DNA of 64,000 bases from Microbispora sp. H11081. Lineage in GTDB: Bacteria; Actinomycetota; Actinomycetes; Streptosporangiales; Streptosporangiaceae. Shown in pieces: positions 16,777 to 24,695 of the stretch. Under the pieces are notes generated by a model that did no database searches, was not told the origin of the DNA, and worked only from the letters and a program-made list of their open reading frames with translations. Made by a program: the position numbers and the translations under genes. Each line of letters begins with the position of its first letter. The stretch's first letter is position 1. Location of the stretch: assembly GCF_012999535.1 (NCBI RefSeq), contig NZ_JABBWV010000013.1:62001-126000 (forward strand), read 5' to 3'.

Positions 16777-17910
16777 TCAGGAGCAGCGGGTGCCGTTCAG
16801 CGTGAAGCCGGTCGGGTTTCCGTTCGAGCCGCTCCAGGTGCCCTGGAAGCCGAACGAGACGTTGCCGCCCGCCGGGATGGAGCCGTTGTACGACAGGTTC
16901 CTCGCGGTCACCGACGACCCGCTCTGGGTGACGTCGGCGTTCCAGGAACCGGTGATCCGCTGGCCGTTCGGGAAGGAGAAGCCGACGTTCCAGCCGTTCA
17001 CCGGGCTGGACGAGGTGTTGGTGACGGTCACGTCGCCGGTGAAGCCGCCCTGCCACTCGTTCTTGCTGTAGCTCACCCGGCAGGCGCCGCCGCCGTTGCC
17101 GTTCCCGCCGGTCGGCGAGACGGTGGGGCTCGGCGAGGGGCTCTGGACGACGCCGCCGATGCTGTAGGAGAAGTTGTTCACCGCGAGGCCCGCGCCGCCC
17201 ACCCAGGGCTCGAAGCCGGCCTGGACGCTGGTGAGATACCACGACCTCTGGGCGTAACCCCGGTTCGCCATGTCGTCGAAGAAGGTCCGTACGGCGAAGT
17301 TGATGGAGTTCGTCGGGGAGGTGCGGACGTAGGAGACGACGTTCCAGCCGGTGTTGCCGAACCAGACGTCCCAGGTCGCGCCCGCCAGGTTGACCGTGCC
17401 GACCTTGGAGCCGACGGGCTGTACCGAGCCGGTGTGGTTCAGCCAGACCATGAGCTCGGCGCCGGTGTTCTGGCCGTCCCTGCGCGGCGTGGGGTCGAAC
17501 CAGATGTCGTAGGCGGCGTCGTAGATCCCCGAGCCGGGGTAGGTCATGCTGACGCTGGTCTGCACCGTGTTGAACTGGCTGTCGCTGACCGCGAGGGGCA
17601 GGCCGCTGCCGCTGGAGCAGTTGGCGTAGTGGCAGCCGGCGTAGACCGCGGGATAGGACGCGGGCGCGCCGTTCTGCGCCTTGTTGTGCCCCGCCTGCGT
17701 CACCGTGAAGCCGGTGTTCGTGACGTTGATGCACTGCTGGGCGTCGCTGCCCCAGACGTTGTTGATGACGACGTACTTGCCGCCCTGGATCGTGGTCGAC
17801 CCGTACTTCTCGCAGATCGTGGTGTCCGCGTGGGCCGCCTGACCGACGACGAGCGACGCGGCGACGGAGCCGAGCATGGCGAGGCCCGCCGTGATCATTC
17901 GCATCTTCAT
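16777..17910 (-). CDS. Secreted GH12 endoglucanase with CBM2 domain
   Basis: A 377-residue extracellular beta-1,4-glucanase. Signal peptide 1-28 (cut after AHA). The GH12 jelly-roll catalytic domain spans about 30-255, with the nucleophile Glu152 in 'GAELMVWLNH' and the acid/base Glu234 in 'AGFEPWVGG'. A Pro/Ser/Thr linker (QSPSPSPTVSPTGG) leads to a family 2 cellulose-binding module at about 277-377, bounded by its Cys pair (CRVSYSKNEW ... NGTRCS) and with Trp residues for the binding face. Homologous to streptomycete CelB. A GTGAAACTTTCAC palindrome about 100 bases upstream may be its sugar-responsive operator. No strong Shine-Dalgarno. Confidence 0.93.
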   Translation of the reverse strand: MKMRMITAGLAMLGSVAASLVVGQAAHADTTICEKYGSTTIQGGKYVVINNVWGSDAQQCINVTNTGFTVTQAGHNKAQNGAPASYPAVYAGCHYANCSSGSGLPLAVSDSQFNTVQTSVSMTYPGSGIYDAAYDIWFDPTPRRDGQNTGAELMVWLNHTGSVQPVGSKVGTVNLAGATWDVWFGNTGWNVVSYVRTSPTNSINFAVRTFFDDMANRGYAQRSWYLTSVQAGFEPWVGGAGLAVNNFSYSIGGVVQSPSPSPTVSPTGGNGNGGGACRVSYSKNEWQGGFTGDVTVTNTSSSPVNGWNVGFSFPNGQRITGSWNADVTQSGSSVTARNLSYNGSIPAGGNVSFGFQGTWSGSNGNPTGFTLNGTRCS

Positions 17911-18007
17911 GCCCGGACCATAGGCACCAGGCCCAGGCGGGTGACATGGGCTCTTTTAATCGACAATGTGGACGAAATTGCCACCAGCGACAACGGATTT
18001 ACTGTGG

Positions 18008-18020
18008 GTGAAACTTTCAC
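18008..18020. promoter_or_regulatory. GAAA-n-TTTC palindrome, possible carbohydrate-repressor site
   Basis: GTGAAACTTTCAC is an inverted repeat around one base, placed about 100 bases before the cellulase start and 78 before the divergent DUF488 gene. The GAAACTTTC core resembles operators reported for xylan-responsive regulators in streptomycetes (recalled, not searched). Confidence 0.4.
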
Positions 18021-18097
18021 TGACATCTTCTGTCCGGCCGCTTCCGGCGTACGCCGCCGCCCCGGCGGGGAGGATGGCCGCAGGAGGAGGTGAGGCG

Positions 18098-18469
18098 ATG
18101 GCCGTCACGGTCCGCCGCGTGTACGACGACCCCGCGCCGGGGGACGGGACGCGCGTCCTGGTCGACCGGGTGTGGCCGCGCGGCCTCACCAAGGAGGCCG
18201 CTCACCTGGACGAATGGGCCAAGGAAGTCGCGCCGTCCGGTGCCCTGCGCACCTGGTACGGCCACGTCCCCGAGAGGTTCGCCGAGTTCCGCGGCCGCTA
18301 TCTCGCCGAACTGGACGACCCCGAGCGGCACGCCGCACTGGACCGGCTGCGCCGGCTCAGGGACGAGGGGCCGCTGACCCTGCTCACCGCGACCAGGGAC
18401 GTCGAGCACAGCCAGGCCGCCGTGCTCGCCGAGGTCCTGTCCGAATCCGGGGAGGGCTCCGGCGCCTGA
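18098..18469 (+). CDS. DUF488 family protein
   Basis: A 123-residue DUF488 (YeaO-like) protein. Signature elements are 'VRRVYDDP', 'LVDRVWPRGLTKE', 'WAKEVAPSGALRTWYGH' and 'GPLTLLTATRDVEHSQA'. The family is cytoplasmic and its function is unproven. The ATG follows GGAGGAGGTGAGG. It diverges from the cellulase and converges with the Asp23-associated gene. Confidence 0.9.
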   Translation: MAVTVRRVYDDPAPGDGTRVLVDRVWPRGLTKEAAHLDEWAKEVAPSGALRTWYGHVPERFAEFRGRYLAELDDPERHAALDRLRRLRDEGPLTLLTATRDVEHSQAAVLAEVLSESGEGSGA

Positions 18470-18511
18470 CCGGAACGGCGAGGCTCAGGCGAGGCTCAGG
18501 AGCGGCGGGGC

Positions 18512-19087
18512 TCAGTGGACCGTACGGGTCCTGCGGGCGCCGGTGAGGTCGAGCCGCACCATCGCGGGAAGGCGGCGCAGGCCGAGCGTGGTGCGCAGGT
18601 CGGGGACGGCCTCGTCGTGCAACCGCGTGACCAGCGCCCCGAGGTCGGCCGGTTCCCTGGCGGAGACGCCCAGGTCGAGGTGCGGGTGGTCGGAAGGGCC
18701 GCGCAGCACGGCGTGCGCCCTGCGCACGTCGGGATAGGCGCCGACCTGCTCGGCCAGGGCCACGCTCGCGGGATGCGCGTCGACCTCGGTGACCCCGTCC
18801 GTGCCCGATTCGAGGCGCAGCCGGCGCGGCCGGTCGACCCGCAGCAGCGCGAGCAGCCAGGCCAGTCCGATGAGCCCGAGCACGACGCCCACGGCGGCCA
18901 CGACCGGCCAGAACCATGACGTCGTCGCCGCGAAGCTCCGGGTCCCCGCGTCCAGCACCGGGCGTCGCGCGGCGGCGCCGCCGAAGGCGCCGAGCCCCCG
19001 CGCGAGGGCGAGGCCGCCCACGACCAGCGGCACCAGCCCGCACAGCGCGAGCCCCACACGGTGGCCCATGCCCGTTCTCGTCCTCAC
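18512..19087 (-). CDS. Membrane anchor-like protein of the Asp23/Gls24 operon (AmaP-like)
   Basis: A 191-residue protein with two transmembrane helices (about 8-30 and 56-84) and a C-terminal soluble domain of about 100 residues ('VALAEQVGAYPDVRRAHAVL', 'DEAVPDLRTTLGLRRLPAMV') rich in beta/alpha alternation, as in the alkaline-shock membrane anchor AmaP. GTG start after GGAGG. Last gene of the leftward Asp23 operon. It probably tethers Asp23-type proteins to the membrane (inference). Confidence 0.75.
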   Translation of the reverse strand: MRTRTGMGHRVGLALCGLVPLVVGGLALARGLGAFGGAAARRPVLDAGTRSFAATTSWFWPVVAAVGVVLGLIGLAWLLALLRVDRPRRLRLESGTDGVTEVDAHPASVALAEQVGAYPDVRRAHAVLRGPSDHPHLDLGVSAREPADLGALVTRLHDEAVPDLRTTLGLRRLPAMVRLDLTGARRTRTVH

Positions 19088-19134
19088 AGCCTTGCCTCCT
19101 CCAGCGCTTGTCCGCGGCGTGTGCAGCGAAACGT

Positions 19135-19743
19135 TCAGGACGGCCCGCGTACCCGGACGCGCAGCGAGACGCCATGGGCGGGGGCGAGCCGGGACAGTTC
19201 GTCGCCGACCGCCGCGCGCACCCGCTCCGCGAGCGCCGCCGTGTCGCGCAGGTCGGTGCGCACCGACACGTCCGCGTGCCAGCCGCGCATCCGCGCTCCG
19301 GCCGCGCGTACCCCGTCCACCGCGTTCGCCCTGGCTCTCAGCGCCCGCGCCAGCGCCCGGCGCGGCAGGCCGACCACCAGGTCGGGGTCACCGGTGCGCA
19401 GCGCGACCATCCGCCCCCGCCCGGGAACCACCGCGATCAGGATCAGCACCAGGCCGATCAGCATCAGCGCGCCCGCCACGGCGAGGGCCCGGCCGTCCTG
19501 CCACGCCGTGGTGCTCGCCCAGCGCGCCCACTGCTCGTACGGCACGACGCGGACGGGACGTCCCAGCAGCGCGGACACCACGTGGACGGCGGTCAGCCCG
19601 CCGATCGCGAGCAGCGCGAGCGCGGCGACGGCGGCGGGCAGCCCTCGGTTCGGCCGGAAGGCCCGGGTGGCACTCGCGCCCTCGAAGCCCCGCGTCGGGA
19701 CGAAGAACGGGATGTGCTCAGACGGGTCTCGTCCTTCGGTCAT
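19135..19743 (-). CDS. DUF6286-like membrane protein of the Asp23 operon
   Basis: A 202-residue protein. A hydrophilic N-terminus precedes two helices (about 36-60 and 86-108), then a soluble domain resembling that of the gene downstream ('LARALRARANAVDGVRAAGA', 'ADVSVRTDLRDTAALAERVR'). It overlaps the preceding Asp23 gene by 26 bases, so the proteins should be made in fixed ratio. Actinomycete Asp23 operons commonly carry such a gene. Role unknown beyond envelope association. Confidence 0.75.
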   Translation of the reverse strand: MTEGRDPSEHIPFFVPTRGFEGASATRAFRPNRGLPAAVAALALLAIGGLTAVHVVSALLGRPVRVVPYEQWARWASTTAWQDGRALAVAGALMLIGLVLILIAVVPGRGRMVALRTGDPDLVVGLPRRALARALRARANAVDGVRAAGARMRGWHADVSVRTDLRDTAALAERVRAAVGDELSRLAPAHGVSLRVRVRGPS

Positions 19744-20056
19744 CGCCCCTCCTCTGCCCCGGGTGCCGCTCCCGCACCAGTTCGACCACCTCGATGTCCA
19801 CGTTCTCGACGGCGATGCCGGTCAGCTCCCGCAGCCGCCGCCGTACGTGTTCGCGGAGCCTGGCGGCCAGCCTGGGCACCGGCGCCGGATAGCGCACGGC
19901 CAGGTCGTAGTGGACGGCCGCGACCGCCCCGCTCACCGACGCCGTCACGTGCGGCCGGCCGGTCACCTGCTCGTCCTCGCTCGCCAGCCTTTCCGCGATC
20001 CTCGTGAAGGCGCGGTCCGAGATCGTCGTCGTCCCGTGCCCCTCCGGCACGCTCAC
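19718..20056 (-). CDS. Asp23/Gls24 family protein (third copy)
   Basis: A 112-residue Asp23-fold protein: 'TTISDRAFTRIAERLASEDE', 'VTASVSGAVAAVHYDLAVRY', and the final strand-helix 'LRELTGIAVENVDIEVVELV'. It starts at GTG 20056 and overlaps the small 2-TM gene by four bases (GTGA). In Firmicutes Asp23 is a membrane-tethered cell-envelope stress protein; actinomycetes often have several paralogues, as here. Confidence 0.85.
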   Translation of the reverse strand: MSVPEGHGTTTISDRAFTRIAERLASEDEQVTGRPHVTASVSGAVAAVHYDLAVRYPAPVPRLAARLREHVRRRLRELTGIAVENVDIEVVELVRERHPGQRRGDDRRTRPV

Positions 20057-20238
20057 TGCCGCCTCGGGTGCATCTGCGGCAGGCGTACGCCGCCTTCGAG
20101 CACCATGCCGACGAAGAAGCCGACGATGCCGAGGACCAGCACGATGAGGAACGCGTTGAGGCCGCCGAAGGCCCCGACGATCCCCAGCACGGTGCCGAAC
20201 AGCAGTCCCGCGAGGGCCCACACCGGATACCCTTCCAT
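20053..20238 (-). CDS. Small two-helix membrane protein of the Asp23 operon
   Basis: A 61-residue protein with two hydrophobic segments (WALAGLLFGTVLGIVGAFGG and FLIVLVLGIVGFFVGMVLEG) and a short basic tail. It is encoded between two Asp23 paralogues, with a GGAAGG ribosome site six bases after the previous stop. Its size and place match the DUF2273-type small proteins of alkaline-shock operons, which are thought to help anchor Asp23 at the membrane. Confidence 0.75.
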   Translation of the reverse strand: MEGYPVWALAGLLFGTVLGIVGAFGGLNAFLIVLVLGIVGFFVGMVLEGGVRLPQMHPRRQ

Positions 20239-20244
20239 GATCGA

Positions 20245-20577
20245 TCATTCCTTCCCACTGTCAGTGACCACGTCGGCGATCGTCACGTCCACCCTGCGGC
20301 CGCCCGCGAGGTCGCCGATCGCGTCGCGGACCAGGTCGGCCACCTCCGGCAGCGGCCTGCCGTAGCGGGCGACGATGTCGACCTCGACCCTGTCGTCCCG
20401 TACGGCGATGCCCGGGACCAGCCCACCGGGCAGGTACGTCGCGACCGCCCCGAACGGCCCCTTGGACAGGTCGGCGACGTCGGCGCACGACAGCACGCGG
20501 TCGGCGATCCGCCGGGCGAGCACCTCACGCTCCTCGTCCGCCCGCTCCGTTCGCGCCTGCTCCGGAACGGTGTTCAC
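20245..20577 (-). CDS. Asp23/Gls24 family protein (second copy)
   Basis: A 110-residue Asp23-like protein beginning with a short helical N-terminus (EREVLARRIADRVLSCADVA). 'IAVRDDRVEVDIVARYGRPL' and 'VADLVRDAIGDLAGGRRVDV' are the beta-strand and helix of the fold. GTG 20577 overlaps the stop of the preceding Asp23 gene by four bases. It lacks the N-terminal TISD/TIAD element, so it is a divergent member. Confidence 0.8.
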   Translation of the reverse strand: MNTVPEQARTERADEEREVLARRIADRVLSCADVADLSKGPFGAVATYLPGGLVPGIAVRDDRVEVDIVARYGRPLPEVADLVRDAIGDLAGGRRVDVTIADVVTDSGKE

Positions 20578-21050
20578 AGGACTCGCGGCTCCCCTTCTCC
20601 GGACTGCTGAGACTCCTGCTGCCTCGGCAGGTGGACGTCGTCGACCGCGATGTTCACCTCGGTCACCTCCAGCCCGCACATGCGCTCCACCGCGCGGATC
20701 ACGTGGGCCCGCACCGCCTGCGCGAGGTCGGGGATCGCCACGCCGTACTCGACGATGAGGTGGATGTCCACGGCGGCCTGCCGCTCGCCGACCTCCACCG
20801 CCATGCCGCGGGTGACGCCGTCCTCGCCGCCGAACGCGCCCTTGATCGCGCCGAACGCGCGTGCCGTGCCGGTGCCGAAGTCGTGGACTCCGTCGATCTC
20901 ACGTGCCGCCATTCCGGCGATCTTCGCGACTACCCCGTCGGCGATCGTGGTGCGGCCCCGCTCCGTCACCAGGCCGGTGCCTCCCTGCACCCCGAAAGGC
21001 CGTCCGGACGTCTGCTCGACGACCGCGGTCGGCGTTCTGGTTTCGGTCAT
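20574..21050 (-). CDS. Asp23/Gls24 family envelope stress protein (first copy)
   Basis: A 158-residue canonical Asp23/Gls24 protein: 'RGRTTIADGVVAKIAGMAAR', the central glycine-rich loop, 'MAVEVGERQAAVDIHLIVEY', and 'VERMCGLEVTEVNIAVDDVH'. First gene of a six-gene leftward operon (21050 to 18512) with overlapping or closely spaced genes. ATG preceded by GGGGAG. A GATT-N14-GGGTAT element 60-80 bases upstream resembles a SigB-type stress promoter. Confidence 0.9.
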   Translation of the reverse strand: MTETRTPTAVVEQTSGRPFGVQGGTGLVTERGRTTIADGVVAKIAGMAAREIDGVHDFGTGTARAFGAIKGAFGGEDGVTRGMAVEVGERQAAVDIHLIVEYGVAIPDLAQAVRAHVIRAVERMCGLEVTEVNIAVDDVHLPRQQESQQSGEGEPRVL

Positions 21051-21108
21051 GTGACTCCCCTGCTTCGTACGCGCGGTTTATGCCGATTACCGCCGATACA
21101 TGCCCGTG

Positions 21109-21132
21109 ATACCCACCCTGCTCACAGTAATC
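21109..21132 (-). promoter_or_regulatory. SigB-like promoter for the Asp23 operon
   Basis: On the minus strand GATT (21132-21129), a 14-base spacer and GGGTAT (21114-21109) match the actinomycete stress-sigma pattern GNNT-N14-16-GGGTA(C/T). The -10 is 59 bases upstream of the Asp23 start. Confidence 0.55.
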
Positions 21133-21152
21133 AGCGCAGGCAGGGCGAGGTT

Positions 21153-21168
21153 GGGTCACCGGTGACCC
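21153..21168. promoter_or_regulatory. Perfect 16-base palindrome, probable operator
   Basis: GGGTCACCGGTGACCC is fully self-complementary. It lies between the two divergent stress-type promoters, 21 bases upstream of the leftward -35 element and about 100 bases upstream of the rightward one, a place from which one dimeric regulator could act on both operons. Confidence 0.5.
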
Positions 21169-21269
21169 TTGAACCCCCCAAGAGCGGTGAGCCCTCGACG
21201 CCGCAGGCTCGGCAGTCCAGAACCCAGAGATCAAGCCTGACCAAAACTGTCCGGTATGTCCGAGATCGA

Positions 21270-21294
21270 GTTTTTCTGTGCCCGTCTAGGGCAT
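21270..21294 (+). promoter_or_regulatory. SigB-like promoter for the gas vesicle cluster
   Basis: GTTT (21270-21273), a 15-base spacer and GGGCAT (21289-21294) fit the stress-sigma pattern with one deviation in the -10. It is about 105 bases upstream of the first gene of the cluster. Confidence 0.5.
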
Positions 21295-21398
21295 TCATAC
21301 CGTTCAGTCGGGTCAGTCGGGTCGCAGCGCCGCGTGGTGAGCCGGGCGGTCGGCTCGGGGGCCGGCGTTTCGGGGGCGGGCCAGTGGGAGGCGCGAAC

Positions 21399-21956
21399 AT
21401 GAAAGACGGACTGAAGGTGGCTCTGGCGGTCATCGCGGGCTACTACCTCGGCAGACACCAGAAGTTCCGTTTCGCCCTGATGCTGGCGCTCGCCATCCTC
21501 GTCGCCCGCCTCAAGGGAGAAGGAGCCGCGGGCGCCCTGCTGCAACAGGTCCCCAAGATCCTGGGCGGCGCCGCCCCAGACGTCGGCAAGATCACTGAAC
21601 GCGTGCGCGGCGACCTGCTGGACATCGGCAAGGCGGCGGCCATGCGCGCCACCAGCAAGCAGATCGACAACCTGAGCGACAAGCTGCACGAACGCGCCGA
21701 GGCGCTCCGGCAGCCCAAGGGCAAGGGCCGGGCCGCCGCGGAGGAAGAGGAAGAAGAGGAGGAGCGGCCGGAGGAGAGCCGCCGCCGTCCGCCCCGCCGC
21801 CGCCCGCCGCGGCGCGAGCCCGAACCCGAAGAGGCCTACGACGAGGAAGACGAGTACGAGGAGGAGGAAGAAGAGGAGCCCGAGCGCGAGGAGTCAGGGC
21901 CCCGCGAGCGGCGGCCCCGGATCCGTCCCACCCGTCCCGTGCTGCGGAGGAGGTGA
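21399..21956 (+). CDS. Gas vesicle cluster protein with hydrophobic N-terminus and acidic tail (GvpY-like position)
   Basis: A 185-residue protein. The N-terminus has a hydrophobic stretch (about 5-40, 'LKVALAVIAGYYLGRHQKFR' and 'LMLALAILVARL'); the middle is amphipathic and helical ('LLDIGKAAAMRATSKQIDNL'); the last 75 residues alternate poly-Glu and Arg/Pro-rich blocks. GGGAGG precedes the ATG. It is the first gene of the gvp operon and takes the place of the uncharacterised gvpY of streptomycete clusters (recalled). It may link vesicle proteins to the membrane (inference). Confidence 0.7.
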   Translation: MKDGLKVALAVIAGYYLGRHQKFRFALMLALAILVARLKGEGAAGALLQQVPKILGGAAPDVGKITERVRGDLLDIGKAAAMRATSKQIDNLSDKLHERAEALRQPKGKGRAAAEEEEEEEERPEESRRRPPRRRPPRREPEPEEAYDEEDEYEEEEEEEPEREESGPRERRPRIRPTRPVLRRR

Positions 21957-21961
21957 GACCG

Positions 21962-23413
21962 ATGACCGAACAGACAACACGCCACCTCGACAAGGGCGCG
22001 CGAGCGCCGGACGAGGAGACGCTGCCCACCCAGCGGCTCGGGCAGGAGTTCCAGAACCTCGCCACGGCCGTCGCGGAGCGCGCACTCTCCCGGGTCACCG
22101 AGAAGATCGACGGCCTGGCCGGCCGGCTCACCGACTACGTGGAACACGGCGGCTCCGGGCTGTTCAGCGCGCTCACCGGAAAACCGGGCGGCGGACGCGA
22201 GGCGCTCGGCGGCGTGCTCGGCGCCCTCACCGGCGGCCGGGATGCCCGGGGAGTGCTCAAGACGATGGCCGACCGGCTCGGCGCGACGGGCGCGGGCGGC
22301 CTGCTCGGCGCCCTCACCGAGGACGGCGGGGGCGGCCACCCGGTGCGCGCCGCCCTCATGGCGTACGGCAAGGAGAAGATCAAGGGCCTGTTCGGCGGCG
22401 GCGGCGGTGGCAAGGGCGGCAAGGCCAAGAAGCTCAAGGTCACCAACATCGTGGAGTCGCTGGACATCGGCGCGCCCATCCGCCTGGTCTACAACCAGTG
22501 GACGCAGTTCGAGGACTGGCCGGGCTTCATGAAGAAGGTCGAGACCGTCGAGCAGAAGTCCGACGAGAAGCTCGGATGGAAGGCCCAGATCTTCTGGTCC
22601 CACCGCACCTGGGAGTCGACCATCGTCGAGCAGGTCCCCGACAGCAGGATCATCTGGCGCTCCCAGGGGCCGAAGGGCTACCCGGACGGCAGCGTGACCT
22701 TCCACGAGATCTCCCCAGAACTGACCCGGGTCCTCCTCGTCGTCGAGTATCACCCGCAGGGTCTCTTCGAGCGGGTGGGGAACCTGTGGCGGGCCCAGGG
22801 CCGCCGGGTCCGGCTCGAGTTCAAGCACTTCAGACGGCATGTCATGACCAGCGCCCTGCTGAACCCCGACGACGTCGAGGGCTGGCGGGGCGAGATCCGC
22901 GACAGCCAGGTCGTCAAGGACCACGAGACGGCGCTGCGCGAGGAGCGCGAACGCGAGGAGGGCGCCGAAGAGAGCGCAGCGGAGGTCGAAGAGGAACCGA
23001 CAGAAGAGGAGGAGCCGTACGAGGAAGAGCCCGGCGAGGAGGAGTTCGCCGAGGAAGAGCCCTCCGAGGAGGAGGAGGAGCCGTACGAGCGGGAGCGGGA
23101 GCGGGCACGCACGCCCGCGTACGCCGGAGCCGCCGCCGGCGGGCAGGGCGGGCCCGCGGCCACCCGGAGGCGCCCGGCCGGGCCCGGGGAGCGCGGTGAA
23201 CGCGATGAGCGCGGCACGCGCGCACCCGAACGGCGGCGCGGAGCGGAGGCCGGGCAGTCCCGCGGCGAGGCCCGCGGGCGCGAGCAGACGCGCGGGGGCG
23301 AGCAGACGCGCGGGGGCGAGCAGACGCGCGGGGGCGAGGAGCCCGAGGAGAAGGGCGAGTCGCGCGAACCCGCGCGCCGTCCGCTGATCCGGCGCCGCCG
23401 GCCCGCGCAGTAG
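21962..23413 (+). CDS. SRPBCC-domain protein of the gas vesicle cluster (GvpZ-like position)
   Basis: A 483-residue protein in three parts. A Gly-rich helical N-terminus covers about 1-155. An SRPBCC/polyketide-cyclase-type domain at about 158-300 starts 'VTNIVESLDIGAPIRLVYNQ' and contains 'WTQFEDWPGFMKKVETVEQ'. A long disordered acidic then basic tail follows, including three exact copies of an 18-base unit encoding EQTRGG. SRPBCC proteins bind lipids or other hydrophobic ligands. Five bases separate it from the gene upstream. The equivalent gene in streptomycete gvp clusters has no known role. Confidence 0.8.
   Translation: MTEQTTRHLDKGARAPDEETLPTQRLGQEFQNLATAVAERALSRVTEKIDGLAGRLTDYVEHGGSGLFSALTGKPGGGREALGGVLGALTGGRDARGVLKTMADRLGATGAGGLLGALTEDGGGGHPVRAALMAYGKEKIKGLFGGGGGGKGGKAKKLKVTNIVESLDIGAPIRLVYNQWTQFEDWPGFMKKVETVEQKSDEKLGWKAQIFWSHRTWESTIVEQVPDSRIIWRSQGPKGYPDGSVTFHEISPELTRVLLVVEYHPQGLFERVGNLWRAQGRRVRLEFKHFRRHVMTSALLNPDDVEGWRGEIRDSQVVKDHETALREEREREEGAEESAAEVEEEPTEEEEPYEEEPGEEEFAEEEPSEEEEEPYERERERARTPAYAGAAAGGQGGPAATRRRPAGPGERGERDERGTRAPERRRGAEAGQSRGEARGREQTRGGEQTRGGEQTRGGEEPEEKGESREPARRPLIRRRRPAQ
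23282..23335 (+). repeat. Three exact 18-base coding repeats
   Basis: GAGCAGACGCGCGGGGGC is repeated three times in tandem inside the tail of the SRPBCC gene, encoding (EQTRGG)3. The exact identity suggests recent slippage. Confidence 0.85.
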
Positions 23414-23467
23414 CGGCCGTACGCGGCCGCTGATCGCACACAACACACAGTCGAGGAGGGGAAGCGC

Positions 23468-23884
23468 ATGACGGTAGCCGTGCCACCAGCGGGTGGCGGC
23501 GGACTGCCGGGCCGGTCGTCGGGATCGGGCCTGGCCGACGTCATCGACACGATCCTGGACAAGGGCCTCGTGATCGACGCCTACGTCCGGGTCTCACTGG
23601 TCGGAATCGAGATTCTGACCATCGACGTACGCGTGGTCGTCGCGAGCGTCGACACCTATCTCCGTTTCGCCGAGGCGGTGAACCGGCTGGACCTGGCATC
23701 CCAGCAACAGGGGCTGCCCGACCTCCTGTCGAGCGCGCCGCAGAGCATCGCGCGCGGCAAGTCCAAGGGCGTGGCCCAGGGCGTGATCGAGGCGGCCGGA
23801 GAGAAGCTGCAGGACATGCTGGCGAGCTACGCCGACGAGCGGCCCGCCCCGCGTGCCCGCCGTCGCACCAGGGAGGAGGACTGA
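23468..23884 (+). CDS. gvpA: Gas vesicle structural protein GvpA
   Basis: A 138-residue GvpA/GvpJ-family protein. The shell-forming core is at about 21-74 ('[20 protein letters not shown]', '[20 protein letters not shown]'), the hydrophobic beta-hairpin and flanking helices that polymerise into the vesicle wall. The 60-residue C-terminal extension is longer than in cyanobacterial GvpA. Strong GAGGAGGGG ribosome site. Its stop overlaps the start of gvpF by one base. Of the three GvpA-like genes here, this one is most like the main shell protein. Confidence 0.9.
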   Translation: MTVAVPPAGGGGLPGRSSGSGLADVIDTILDKGLVIDAYVRVSLVGIEILTIDVRVVVASVDTYLRFAEAVNRLDLASQQQGLPDLLSSAPQSIARGKSKGVAQGVIEAAGEKLQDMLASYADERPAPRARRRTREED

Positions 23885-24675
23885 TGTCGGGCTCCACCAG
23901 GCAGTCCGGGACCGGTGACCGGGCCGAGGCGCCCCGGCGCACCACCGCGTGCTACGTCTACGGCATCCTCCCCGAGGACGTGGAGATCGACGAGGAGGCC
24001 GTCGGAGTGGGCGAGCCCCCCGGCCGGGTCACCGTCGTCCGCCACGGCGAGATCGCCGCTCTGGTGAGCGACGTCGACGCGGACCGCCCCCTCGGCCGCG
24101 CGCAGGACCTGGTGGCCCACGAGCAGTTGCTCGACGAGGCCGCGGCCGAGGTCCCCGTGCTCCCCCTGCGGTTCGGCGCGGTGATGACCACGCCCGAGGC
24201 GGTCGTCGAGGAACTGCTGGCCCCGCACCACGACTCGTTCGCGGCCGCCCTCAAGCAGATCGAGGGGCGCGCCCAGTTCGTCCTCAAGGCGCGGTACGCC
24301 GAGCAGCCGGTGCTGATCGAGATCCTGACGGGGAACGCCGAGGCCAGGCAGTTGCGCGAGCGGATCGCGCAGTTGCCGGAAGAGGTGACGCGGAGCGAGA
24401 GGATCCGGCTCGGCGAGCTGATCACCCAGATCATCGCCGCGAAGCGCGAGGCCGACACGCAGGCCGTCATCGAACGCTTCGAGCCGTTCTGCGACGGCGT
24501 GGTCGTCCGCGACCCCAGCCATGAGCGGGACGCCGCGCACGTCGCGTTCCTCGTCGAGAACGACCGCCAGGCCGACTTCACCCGTGCCGTCGGGGAGTTG
24601 CGCTCCGAGTGGGGCGACCGGGTCGAGGTCCGCCTGCTCGGGCCGATGGCGCCGTACGACTTCGTCACCACCTGA
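23884..24675 (+). CDS. gvpF: Gas vesicle protein GvpF/L family (GvpF)
   Basis: A 263-residue GvpF/GvpL protein with the ferredoxin-like N-domain opening 'CYVYGILPEDVE', 'LPLRFGAVMTTPEAVVEELL', and the C-domain ending 'AHVAFLVENDRQADFTRAVG' then 'LLGPMAPYDFVTT'. GvpF interacts with GvpA and is needed for nucleating or assembling vesicles. Cytoplasmic. It starts within the gvpA stop codon. I name it gvpF from its place before gvpG. Confidence 0.88.
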   Translation: MSGSTRQSGTGDRAEAPRRTTACYVYGILPEDVEIDEEAVGVGEPPGRVTVVRHGEIAALVSDVDADRPLGRAQDLVAHEQLLDEAAAEVPVLPLRFGAVMTTPEAVVEELLAPHHDSFAAALKQIEGRAQFVLKARYAEQPVLIEILTGNAEARQLRERIAQLPEEVTRSERIRLGELITQIIAAKREADTQAVIERFEPFCDGVVVRDPSHERDAAHVAFLVENDRQADFTRAVGELRSEWGDRVEVRLLGPMAPYDFVTT

Positions 24676-24695
24676 CTCGTAAGGGGGATGCCGCC

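Larger units (their letters stand above)
21051..21398. other. Divergent control region between Asp23 and gas vesicle operons
   Basis: This 348-base gap carries a leftward stress-type promoter match (21109-21132), a perfect 16-base palindrome (21153-21168), and a rightward stress-type promoter match (21270-21294). No gene is supported inside it. Confidence 0.6.
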
